A stretch of DNA of 11,181 nt from CAYLOC01 sp964385195 (GTDB lineage: Bacteria; Actinomycetota; Actinomycetes; Propionibacteriales; Nocardioidaceae): assembly GCA_964385195.1 (NCBI GenBank), contig CAYLOC010000103.1, positions 1 to 11,181 of the forward strand, given 5' to 3'. The notes under the pieces were generated by a model that ran no database searches, was not told where the DNA came from, and saw only the letters and a list, made by a program, of their open reading frames with translations. Both the position numbers and the translations under genes were made by a program. Below are positions 1-6,536 of the stretch, piece by piece. Each line of letters opens with the position of its first letter. The first letter of the stretch is position 1.

Positions 1-830
1 TCGTTGAAGTACGGCAGCGGGTCGACGGCGGTGTGTAAGTCACTGGCTCGGCGGTACTCGAAGTGCAGGTGGCACCCGTAGGCGTTCCCGGTCTCGCCGA
101 CCAGTCCCAACGTCTCGCCCTTCGACACGGTCTGGCCGGTGGAGACCCCGATATGGCTCAGGTGGTTGTACCAGACCTCGTCGCCGTTGCTGAGGCGGAG
201 CCGGATCTGGTTACCGTAGGCCCAGCCACCGATGTCGTAGCCGGCGTCGGAGATCACGCCGTCCGCGACCGCCACGACGGGGGTGCCGCAGGCGGTGGCG
301 AAGTCGATGCCGGTGTGGTGCCCAGACGCCCAGTACGGTCCCGCCTCGCCGAACCACACCGAGATGTGGAAGCCGGTGGTCGGGAGAACCCATTGGCGGG
401 CGAGGCGTTCGGCATAGTCCTGCGCGCTGGTGGCGGCGTCCTCGAGTTGTTCGTCCCGCTCCGCGGCCTGCCGTTCGGCCGCGGCCTGCTGGGCCTCGTC
501 GAACCGGGGCCGTTCGCCTGCCCGGCTCGCCCGCTTCGGCGTGCTGCGCAGGCTGAGGGTGGCCGCCTGCTGGGACAGCGACGGTAGCGGGGTGGTCGGT
601 ACGTCGACCGACGCGTGTGCGGGCGAGCTCAACAGTGGGTCGGGCGCACTGGGCCGGCTCGCGGCGATCGCGCCGACGGCAGCGGTGACCAGGGCAGCAG
701 TGCCGATCATGGAACCGAAGGAGAGTGCCCGGGTGCGGCCCCTCGCCGTACTGCGGTGAACGCCGACGCCACCGCGTGTCACGCGGGGACGGGGGCTGCC
801 CTGCCGTCGCGGGGCCCGATGAGCGGGCAT
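1..830 (-). CDS. M23 family (LytM-type) metallopeptidase, membrane-anchored, C-terminus cut by window edge
   Basis: Probable zinc endopeptidase acting on peptidoglycan cross-links outside the membrane. The 276 visible residues have a very basic N-terminus, a hydrophobic signal/anchor segment at about 36-58, an Ala/Pro/Ser-rich linker, a charged Gln/Glu/Arg-rich helix (about 110-145, possible coiled coil) and a LytM domain from about 155. All expected LytM residues are visible: H172 and D176 (HTGID), H223 (YNHLS), and H254 and H256 (HLHFE), so it should be active rather than a degenerate EnvC/NlpD-type activator. The gene leaves the window just after the DPLPYFN motif that normally ends this domain, so little is missing. 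The start is uncertain. ATG at 830 is chosen because the in-frame extension to ATG 926 uses many AT-rich codons unlike the gene body; no good ribosome site precedes either. It follows the damaged lipase gene on the same strand. Confidence 0.9.
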   Translation of the reverse strand, partial: MPAHRAPRRQGSPRPRVTRGGVGVHRSTARGRTRALSFGSMIGTAALVTAAVGAIAASRPSAPDPLLSSPAHASVDVPTTPLPSLSQQAATLSLRSTPKRASRAGERPRFDEAQQAAAERQAAERDEQLEDAATSAQDYAERLARQWVLPTTGFHISVWFGEAGPYWASGHHTGIDFATACGTPVVAVADGVISDAGYDIGGWAYGNQIRLRLSNGDEVWYNHLSHIGVSTGQTVSKGETLGLVGETGNAYGCHLHFEYRRASDLHTAVDPLPYFN

Positions 831-930
831 CCCTAGCAGGCTCCGGAGGGGGCTGGTCGTGACATCGGCGAAGTGATCTCTGCGTTTTGGCTGTCTCGTC
901 GTGGCTGTCTTTGGGGGCAGGAACATCGGG

Positions 931-936
931 AGCCTA
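931..936 (-). promoter_or_regulatory. Candidate -10 element for the M23 peptidase gene
   Basis: TAGGCT on the minus strand fits the actinobacterial -10 pattern TANNNT. It lies 4 nt before ATG 926 and about 100 nt before ATG 830. It could therefore drive a roughly 95-nt leader to the 830 start, or a leaderless message from 926. No convincing -35 hexamer is seen. Single-motif evidence only. Confidence 0.3.
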
Positions 937-971
937 GCGGATGCGGTGGGCCGGGACGAACCCGGGCCGGT

Positions 972-1614
972 TCACCTGTGGACGACGGGACGCCCCGTGC
1001 CGGCGAGTGCGGTGCAGGTCGCATGGACGACGCGCCGGTGGACGGGGAGCGAGATATGGGCGACGCCATGGACCGCGATATTGGTCGCGTCCAGGTCGGG
1101 GTGGTCGATCCGGGCGTGGGCGTGCGGCACCACCATCTGGTCGGTGTCGCTGTGCAGGGCGACGAGTCTCGTAGCGGGCGAGCAGCCCGCCGAGACTGTG
1201 GCCCACGACATGCACCTGCGGTGTCTGCAACTCGGTGCACACGTCTTCGATGAAGGCGCCCAGCCGGGCCGCGGTCCCCCTGATGTCACTGGTCAGTGGA
1301 CCGTAGGAGAACGACCGGACACCACCGAAGCCGCGCCGGCGTAGGTTCCGCTGCAGTACGGAGAAGATCCTGGGGTTGTCCACGATGCCGTGGACGAGCA
1401 CCACCGGCGTCGTCGCGGCCACCACGTTGCTGACCAAGAAGCTTCGCTGCGTCAGCGGTATCCCGCTGGTGGAGAACGTCGTCAGGTCCGGGCCGCCCTC
1501 GTTCCGCCGCAGCAAACCCAGCGGGTACGTCGCGACGTGCGCCGTTACCCAGGTCATCTCCACCGCCGCAGCAGCCGCCAGCCGTGCTACGGGGGAAACA
1601 CCGGGAACGCCCAT
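972..1614 (-). pseudogene. Alpha/beta-hydrolase (actinobacterial lipase/esterase-like) with internal deletion and frameshift
   Basis: The N-terminal part starts at ATG 1614 and shows a hydrophobic segment (about 10-35), the oxyanion-type HG at 75-76 (VLVHGIVDN) and the nucleophile elbow GHSLGG with S140. Right after ARY (residue 148, near 1171) homology in this frame stops. It resumes in another frame near 1169-1164 with VALHSDTDQMVVPHAHARID and VHGVAHISLP, which hold the expected catalytic Asp and His, and ends at the TGA at 972-974. In intact relatives as I remember them, some 55-65 residues carrying a TLGTPH-type motif separate these parts. So the gene has lost an internal block and the frame together. 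AAGG lies at a workable distance from ATG 1614. Either a real pseudogene or a misassembly; a working enzyme from this sequence is unlikely. Confidence 0.78.
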
Positions 1615-1708
1615 CCCTCCGCCTTCGCCGCCCGTGCAGCGGATACGAGCTCTTCGTACCCGATGCCGGGGAGCGTACCCGACATTTCGGCGGCGTGGCG
1701 GTGTTCGC

Positions 1709-1714
1709 TACGCT
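1709..1714 (+). promoter_or_regulatory. Weak candidate -10 element for the cobalamin-binding protein gene
   Basis: TACGCT (TANNNT pattern) lies 44 nt upstream of ATG 1759, in the 144-nt interval between this gene and the divergent lipase remnant. The upstream -35 region is poor. No other promoter-like element was seen in this interval. Confidence 0.2.
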
Positions 1715-1758
1715 GCGATCGTCGTACGTCGACACGGAGACAGAGGCGGTGAACGGCA

Positions 1759-2157
1759 ATGGCGCCGGTTCGGATTGTGATCGCGAAGCCGGGTCTGGAC
1801 GGTCATGACCGTGGGGCCAAGGTGATCGCGCGGGCGCTGCGGGACGCGGGGATGGAAGTGGTCTACACCGGGCTGCACCAGACTCCGGAGCAGATCGTGC
1901 AGACCGCCATCCAGGAAGACGCCGACATCATCGGGCTGTCGGTGCTGTCCGGTGCCCACATGACCCTGTTCAAGCGGCTGATCGAGCTGCTGGCGGAGCA
2001 GAACGCCTCGGACATCGTGGTGTTCGGTGGCGGCATCATCCCCGAGGAGGACATTCCGCTGCTGCAGCAGATGGGGGTCGGGAAGGTGTTCACGCCCGGC
2101 GCCAAGACCCAGGACGTGGTCGAGTGGGTCAACCAGACGATGGCCGCCGCCACCTGA
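1759..2157 (+). CDS. Stand-alone cobalamin (B12)-binding domain protein, acyl-CoA mutase small-subunit type
   Basis: A 132-residue protein consisting only of the B12-binding Rossmann-like domain found at the C-terminus of methylmalonyl-CoA mutase. The base-off/His-on signature DxHxxG is intact (D14, H16, G19 in DGHDRG), followed by SVLSG (61-65) and the Gly-rich FGGGIIP (89-95) that line the nucleotide tail. Length and sequence match the small subunit of split mutases, as in Streptomyces IcmB (isobutyryl-CoA mutase). It should work only with a separate large TIM-barrel subunit, which is not in this window. A purine-rich GAGGCGG lies 9 nt before the ATG. Its position next to sucCD would suit a route delivering succinyl-CoA, but whether the partner handles methylmalonyl-, isobutyryl- or another acyl-CoA cannot be told from this subunit. 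Confidence 0.93.
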   Translation: MAPVRIVIAKPGLDGHDRGAKVIARALRDAGMEVVYTGLHQTPEQIVQTAIQEDADIIGLSVLSGAHMTLFKRLIELLAEQNASDIVVFGGGIIPEEDIPLLQQMGVGKVFTPGAKTQDVVEWVNQTMAAAT

Positions 2158-2310
2158 GCCAGCCCGCCTTGCTCGGCCATTCCCCGGCCAGTGACCGGCG
2201 AAGCCGACACACGCTGCCCCCAGTCGATGCGCTCCGATGTTCGCGGTTGAGGGCGACTTCTCCGTAGGAGCACCTCGGGGGTCTCGCGTGCTGCCGACCG
2301 GCCACGGCAG

Positions 2311-2316
2311 TAGAGT
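2311..2316 (+). promoter_or_regulatory. Candidate -10 element of the sucCD promoter
   Basis: TAGAGT fits TANNNT and lies 49 nt upstream of the sucC GTG, giving a predicted leader of roughly 40-45 nt. The -35 region (about 2287-2293) is not convincing. The rest of the 208-nt gap after the cobalamin-binding gene holds no clear gene and no hairpin-plus-T-tract terminator. Confidence 0.35.
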
Positions 2317-2349
2317 CGAGGCGATTTCCGACTCGAGACGACTTCCGAC
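2313..2349 (+). repeat. Short inverted and direct repeats in the sucC leader
   Basis: GAGTCG (2313-2318) and CGACTC (2329-2334) form a 6-bp inverted repeat with a 10-nt spacer that overlaps the candidate -10 box. A 10-mer GAYTTCCGAC occurs at 2323-2332 and again at 2340-2349, start to start 17 nt. Both lie between the putative promoter and the ribosome-binding site, where an operator or leader-RNA element could sit. They are short enough to be chance. Confidence 0.3.
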
Positions 2350-2352
2350 AAC

Positions 2353-2357
2353 GAGGG
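2353..2357 (+). promoter_or_regulatory. Ribosome-binding site that fixes the sucC start
   Basis: GAGGG ends 8 nt before GTG 2366. The open frame extends upstream to ATG 2237, but only the GTG has a proper Shine-Dalgarno sequence, and its product starts with the family-typical (V/M)DLMEYQAKELF. Confidence 0.7.
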
Positions 2358-2365
2358 CGGCACAC

Positions 2366-3538
2366 GTGGACCTGATGGAGTACCAGGCGAAGGAACTCTT
2401 CGCCAAACATGGCGTGCCGGTGTCGATGGGCACCGTGGTGGACAAGGCCGAAGACGCCAAAGCAGCGGCAGCGAAGCTGGGCGGCAAGGCCGTCGTCAAA
2501 GCGCAGGTGAAGATCGGTGGCCGGGGGAAGGCCGGTGGCGTCAAGCTCGCCGACAACCCCGACGACGCGGTGGCCAAGGCCGAGCAGATCCTCGGCATGG
2601 ACATCAAGGGCCACACCGTGCACCGGGTCCTCATCGCCCCGACCGCCGACATCGCGGAGGAGTACTACTTCTCCTTCCTCGTCGACCGGGCCAACCGCCG
2701 CTACCTCTGCATCGCCAGTACCCAAGGCGGAGTGGAGATCGAGGTCACCGCGAAGGAGAACCCCGACGCCGTCGCCCAGGTCCCCATCGACCCCCTCGTC
2801 GGCGTGGACGAGGAGAAGGCCCGCCAGATTGTGCGGGAGTCCGGGTTCCCTGCCGAGATTGCCGACGAGGCAGCAACCGTCATCGCCACGCTGTGGACGG
2901 TCTTCGTTGAGGAGGACGCCTCCCTTGTCGAGGTCAACCCGCTGGTGCGGCTCGGGAACGGCCACATCGACGCCCTCGACGGCAAGATGACCCTGGATGC
3001 CAACGCCGCCTTCCGGCACCCCGACCACGCCCAGTTCGAGGACGTCGCGTCGGCCGACCCGTTGGAGGCCAAGGCGAAGGAGAAGGGACTGAACTACGTC
3101 AAGCTGGACGGCCAGGTCGGGGTCATCGGAAACGGTGCCGGGTTGGTGATGTCCACGCTGGATGTGGTCGCGTACGCCGGTGAGAGCCACGGCGGCGTGA
3201 AGCCGGCCAACTTCCTCGATATCGGGGGCGGGGCCTCGGCGGAGGTGATGGCCAATGGGCTGGACATCGTCCTCGGCGACGACCAGGTCCAAAGCGTGTT
3301 CGTCAACGTCTTCGGCGGGATCACTGCCTGTGACGCCGTCGCCAACGGGATCGTCAGTGCCTTGCAGATGCTCGGTGACGGTGCCACCAAGCCGCTCGTC
3401 GTACGCCTGGACGGCAACAACGTCGCGGAGGGCCGGCGGATCCTGCAGGAGGCGAACCATCCGCTGGTGACGATCATGGACACGATGGACGGGGCGGCGG
3501 ACCGAGCCGCTGAGTTGGCCGCGAAAGCCGGACGGTAG
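2366..3538 (+). CDS. sucC: ADP/GDP-forming succinate-CoA ligase (succinyl-CoA synthetase), beta subunit
   Basis: Nucleotide- and succinate-binding subunit of the TCA enzyme that converts succinyl-CoA to succinate with formation of a nucleoside triphosphate; cytosolic, partner of SucD. The 390 residues match the usual length. An N-terminal ATP-grasp domain covers about 1-235: K46 with VVKAQV, the Gly-rich loop GRGKAGG at 52-58, and the metal-binding pair N191 (EVNPL) and D205 (ALDGKM). The C-terminal CoA-ligase domain begins near 245 with GVIGNGAGLVM (252-262) and contains the hallmark VNVFGGITACD (313-323). The GTG start is set by the ribosome site at 2353 and by alignment of VDLMEYQAKELFAKHG with known N-termini. 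The stop at 3536-3538 lies 14 nt before sucD, so the two are cotranscribed. The sequence does not let me decide ATP versus GTP preference. Confidence 0.98.
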   Translation: MDLMEYQAKELFAKHGVPVSMGTVVDKAEDAKAAAAKLGGKAVVKAQVKIGGRGKAGGVKLADNPDDAVAKAEQILGMDIKGHTVHRVLIAPTADIAEEYYFSFLVDRANRRYLCIASTQGGVEIEVTAKENPDAVAQVPIDPLVGVDEEKARQIVRESGFPAEIADEAATVIATLWTVFVEEDASLVEVNPLVRLGNGHIDALDGKMTLDANAAFRHPDHAQFEDVASADPLEAKAKEKGLNYVKLDGQVGVIGNGAGLVMSTLDVVAYAGESHGGVKPANFLDIGGGASAEVMANGLDIVLGDDQVQSVFVNVFGGITACDAVANGIVSALQMLGDGATKPLVVRLDGNNVAEGRRILQEANHPLVTIMDTMDGAADRAAELAAKAGR

Positions 3539-3552
3539 GAGAGGGCGAGACC

Positions 3553-4431
3553 ATGGCAATCTTTCTCGACGAGCACAGCAAGGTCGTCGTCCAGGGGATG
3601 ACCGGCTCGGAAGGCTCGAAGCACACCCGCCGGATGCTGGCCGCCGGAACCAACGTCGTCGGTGGCACGAACCCGCGCAAGGCCGGTCAGACCATCGACT
3701 TCGACGGCACGGAGGTGCCCGTCTTCGGCACGGTCGCAGAATCGATGGAGAAGGCCCAGGCCGACGTGTCCGTGGTCTTCGTCCCCCCGAAGTTCACGCT
3801 GGCCGCGGTCAAGGAGTCGGTGGACGCCGGCATGCCCCTGGTCATCGTGATCACCGAGGGGGTTCCGGTCCACGACAGCGCGGAGTTCTTCAGCTACGCC
3901 CAGGCCAGCGGCACCACCCGTATCGTCGGGCCGAACTGCCCCGGCGTGAGCAGCCCCGGCAAGTCCAACGCCGGGATCATCCCCGCCGACATCACCAAGG
4001 CCGGTCGGATCGGCCTGGTGTCGAAGTCCGGCACCCTCACCTACCAGATGATGTACGAGCTGCGGGACTTCGGGTTCTCCACCTGCGTCGGCATCGGCGG
4101 CGACCCGATCATCGGGACCACGCACATCGATGCGCTGCAGGCGTTCGAGGACGACCCCGACACCGACGCGATCGTGATGATCGGCGAGATCGGCGGAGAC
4201 GCCGAGGAGCGGGCCGCGGACTACATCAAGGACAAGATCAGCAAGCCGGTCGTCGGCTACGTCGCGGGATTCACCGCGCCCGAGGGCAAGACGATGGGGC
4301 ACGCCGGTGCCATCGTCTCCGGGTCCTCCGGTACGGCGGAGGCGAAGAAGCAGGCGCTGGAAGCCGCCGGTGTCAAGGTGGGCAAGACCCCCTCGGCCAC
4401 CGCGGACCTGATGAAGGAGCTGCTCGGCTGA
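3553..4431 (+). CDS. sucD: Succinate-CoA ligase (succinyl-CoA synthetase), alpha subunit
   Basis: CoA-binding and phosphohistidine-carrying subunit of succinyl-CoA synthetase. The 292 residues are full length for the family. The N-terminal CoA-binding Rossmann domain carries VVVQGMTGSEGSKHT (11-25); GPNCPGV (126-132) and SKSGTLTYQM (157-166) are family signatures. The phosphorylated histidine is H250 in TMGHAGAIVSG. A strong Shine-Dalgarno sequence, GGAGAGGG (3538-3545), overlaps the sucC stop codon and leaves 7 nt to the ATG, consistent with coupled, near-equimolar translation of the alpha-beta pair. The gene ends 12 nt before the assembly gap, so any terminator lies in unread sequence. The next gene beyond the gap is convergent. 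Confidence 0.98.
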   Translation: MAIFLDEHSKVVVQGMTGSEGSKHTRRMLAAGTNVVGGTNPRKAGQTIDFDGTEVPVFGTVAESMEKAQADVSVVFVPPKFTLAAVKESVDAGMPLVIVITEGVPVHDSAEFFSYAQASGTTRIVGPNCPGVSSPGKSNAGIIPADITKAGRIGLVSKSGTLTYQMMYELRDFGFSTCVGIGGDPIIGTTHIDALQAFEDDPDTDAIVMIGEIGGDAEERAADYIKDKISKPVVGYVAGFTAPEGKTMGHAGAIVSGSSGTAEAKKQALEAAGVKVGKTPSATADLMKELLG

Positions 4432-4443
4432 CGGCGCCGCCGT

Positions 4444-4543
4444 NNNNNNNNNNNNNNNNNNNNNNNNNNNNNNNNNNNNNNNNNNNNNNNNNNNNNNNNN
4501 NNNNNNNNNNNNNNNNNNNNNNNNNNNNNNNNNNNNNNNNNNN
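4444..4543. other. Assembly gap of 100 N
   Basis: Exactly 100 undetermined bases, a length commonly used for scaffold gaps of unknown size. It hides the 3' end of the convergent membrane-protein gene and the region between it and sucD. The true distance, and whether a further gene lies there, cannot be judged. Confidence 0.97.
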
Positions 4544-6363
4544 GCAGCGCGCCGGGTGAGGTCGACGAACTCCTGGTGTGACACGTCGAGCCCACCGGCA
4601 GGGGTGAACACCAGGTGCGCAACCCGGCTCCCGGAGCGGAGCAGCGCCACCCGGAACGTCACGGTCTCGTTCTTCGACGGCCGCTGCTCGATCTGCCACA
4701 CGTGACTCGGGGTATCCCCGCCAATATGGGAGGCGTGCACCACGCGCAACGTGGACTGCCGGTCATGGCACGTGGCGACCTGGTCCATGACGGACCCGAC
4801 GTACTTCCGGGCCTGCTCCGGTGAGGAGAAGTCCGCCGTGGTCTCGGTCATGCCGAAGATCGTCGGGACGTGCGGCGCGTCCGGGATGACGTAGTTGCGG
4901 GAGCGGACGTCGCGGGCGCCGGCCCGGGCCAGGTCGGTCTGGTTGCACCGGGTCTCCGGCGCCGCGTCGGTGCCCGCCTGGGGGCGGGTGGCCACCCACT
5001 GCTGCGGTACGCCGGGAAACAGCGGCAGATCGACGACCGACAGAAACGTCGCCGGTCCGGCCGACGGCGGCGGCATCGGCTCCAGGTCCACCGGTGCCGA
5101 CGTACACCTCGATCGGCCCTGCGGACACGTTGACTGCACGGCAAGGGCAAGCACTTCGGCGACCCGCTTGGGTGGTGCCTCGTTCGCGGCGACGCCGTCG
5201 ATGGTCAGCCGGGTAAGGACCGGACCACTGCGCGCGACCGCCACGTACCGTTGGTGCACGACGCCTTCACTGTCCACGTGTCGCAGCGTGACCAGGCCGG
5301 CGCTGGCGCCGACGTGGCTGACTTCGTCGAAGGCCGTGAGCTGATGGCGGGGGCAGTCGGCGAGGTCGGACAGGAGCCGGTCCATCGCTCCGGCCGCCTG
5401 CGGTGCGCCGTCGGTGACCGTCACCACCTGCTGGATACCGGCAACCCGCACCGGAGTCCGGCCCTCGAACACCCGCGACCAGCGGTGTTTCGGCGCCGTC
5501 ACCGGGCGTACGTCGTCCAGGCATGGCGCCGGGAAGGAGCGCATGGGCTGCTTTTTCGCGTTCGTGGTGCGCCGGTGCCACGTCACCGGGGCGCCGATCT
5601 CGGCGACGTCGGCGGTATGGAGCAGGCGCTGGCCCAGCGCGGCGTACGGGTCCGGTTCCGGAGACGGTCGCGTCCTGGTCGGCGGCGCGGGTTCAGCGGT
5701 GGCGGCCTCGGCGTTGGGTGCCGGGGTCTGCGCCGCCGTCCAGAAACCGGCCGCCGCCGCGACCGCTACCGCCCCCGCCGCCGCGACCAGCAGGTGCAGG
5801 TACCGGCGTCGCCGGCCTGCCCGGCGTAGGGCGCCGGTCGGTGGTGGCGTGGTGCCGACGATGTCGGCGGGACCCGAGTTCAGGGCCCGGCGCACCGTGC
5901 GGTCCGGGTCCGCGGGCTCGCCCTGGACCGGCCGGCCGGTGAGTCGACGTACTGCCCCATCGACGGCGTCGTGTGCTGCTCGGCTGTCCATGCCCACCTC
6001 TGCCGCAGCGGAGGGTACGTCGATCCCCGCGACGAAGTGCGCGACCACCAGCCACCGCGTCTGCGGGTCGAGCGCTGTCACCGACTGGAGCACGTCAGCG
6101 TCGGTGCCATCGGTGTCGATGGGGAGCGGCCCACGGCGCCGGCGATGGTGGCGGGCCTGGTGGGAGCGGAACATCCGCCGGCGCATCCAGGAGTCGCGGT
6201 CCTCGAGGCGACGCACTGTCGGCCATCGCTGCGCGGCGTCCTGCACCGCCTGGCGGACCTCGCGCTCGGCCTGATCACGGTCACCGAAGAACACGGAGGC
6301 CTGGTGCAGCAGACGCGCGTAGGTGTCCGCGACGTAGCGGTCGAAGTCATGCGTGCGCGGCAT
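4544..6363 (-). CDS. Sigma-factor-like (ECF/SigE-type) N-terminus fused to a transmembrane helix and a duplicated extracytoplasmic domain; C-terminus lost in gap
   Basis: No specific function is recognised. Of the 606 visible residues, about 5-75 resemble sigma region 2 of SigE-family ECF factors (FDRYVADTYARLLHQASVFF, DRDQAEREVRQAV, then RRRMFRSHQARHHRRRR). About 95-142 resemble region 4 (LDPQTRWLVVAHFVAGIDV, then a helix-turn-helix-like stretch). A basic, Pro-rich linker leads to one transmembrane helix (about 187-209) after RRAGRRRR, placing the rest outside. A Pro-rich stalk (213-238) precedes two related modules, about 276-412 and 468-606, each with a paired-cysteine pattern (C281/C337 and C473/C532). 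The second resembles PknH-type sensor domains. ATG 6363 is fixed by AAGGAG 6 nt upstream. The region-4 recognition helix looks degenerate, so it may be a membrane-tethered regulator or a sensor that no longer acts as a sigma factor. The reading frame enters the gap open. Confidence 0.8.
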
Positions 6364-6369
6364 CGACCA

Positions 6370-6375
6370 CTCCTT
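6370..6375 (-). promoter_or_regulatory. Strong ribosome-binding site fixing the sigma-like gene start
   Basis: The minus strand reads AAGGAG followed by 6 nt and ATG 6363. The frame stays open upstream (an in-frame ATG lies at 6417), but only 6363 has a Shine-Dalgarno site, and the sigma-like similarity begins just after it. Confidence 0.75.
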
Positions 6376-6435
6376 CGACAAACAGGGCTCGCCCCCGGCG
6401 GGGACGTGGAGAGCCACGGGGCGTTCCGGTTCTGT

Positions 6436-6465
6436 ACGCTATCCCCCGCTCGCAGCGCACCCCAA
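6436..6465 (-). promoter_or_regulatory. Candidate promoter of the sigma-like membrane protein gene
   Basis: On the minus strand TTGGGG (6465-6460) is followed by an 18-nt spacer and TAGCGT (6441-6436), a fair match to the housekeeping actinobacterial pattern TTGNNN/TANNNT. The predicted leader is about 65 nt. The same bases read on the plus strand give TACGCT (6435-6440), a possible -10 for perM with a leader of about 90 nt but no clear -35. The 173-nt divergent interval holds no other signal I can see. Confidence 0.35.
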
Positions 6466-6536
6466 GCCAGGCAGCGCGGCGTCGTCCCGGCGTGTCCTGC
6501 CGATCCTGGTCATCACCTCGGCGACGATGGAAGACG

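Noticed and set aside
63..587. A 174-codon plus-strand open frame at the left edge.
   Set aside because: The minus strand encodes an M23 peptidase here with all zinc-site residues; the plus frame has no recognisable features.
838..935. 7-bp inverted repeat AGGCTCC (838-844) / GGAGCCT (929-935) flanking the M23 leader.
   Set aside because: The arms are 84 nt apart, one lies inside the promoter candidate and so outside the transcript, and a 7-bp match is expected by chance at this spacing and GC.
934..1150. The C-terminal tail of the frame beginning at 1614, if read straight on without a frame change.
   Set aside because: After ARYETR it becomes Arg/Pro-rich shadow sequence, while the genuine lipase C-terminus is found in another frame.
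1587..1685. A 32-codon minus-strand ORF (MSGTLPGIGYEELVSAARAA...) just upstream of and overlapping the lipase start in another frame.
   Set aside because: No Shine-Dalgarno precedes it and I know no homologue; it could be a leader peptide or a remnant of the damaged locus, but support is too thin to call a gene.
2158..2220. GGCC/CCGG-rich stretch after the cobalamin-binding gene as a terminator.
   Set aside because: No stable stem of useful length and no T-tract could be drawn.
2237..2365. In-frame N-terminal extension of sucC from ATG 2237.
   Set aside because: It has no similarity to SucC N-termini and would span the predicted promoter; GTG 2366 has the ribosome site and the family start.
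2129..3559. A 476-codon minus-strand open frame opposite sucC.
   Set aside because: sucC on the plus strand is certain by motifs and length; long antisense frames are expected at this GC content.
3094..6417. A minus-strand open frame of about 1100 codons running from the sigma-like gene through the N gap and antisense across sucD into sucC.
   Set aside because: It is open only because the Ns are read as unknown residues. Beyond the gap it is the antisense of strongly supported sucD and sucC, with the low-complexity composition of a shadow frame.
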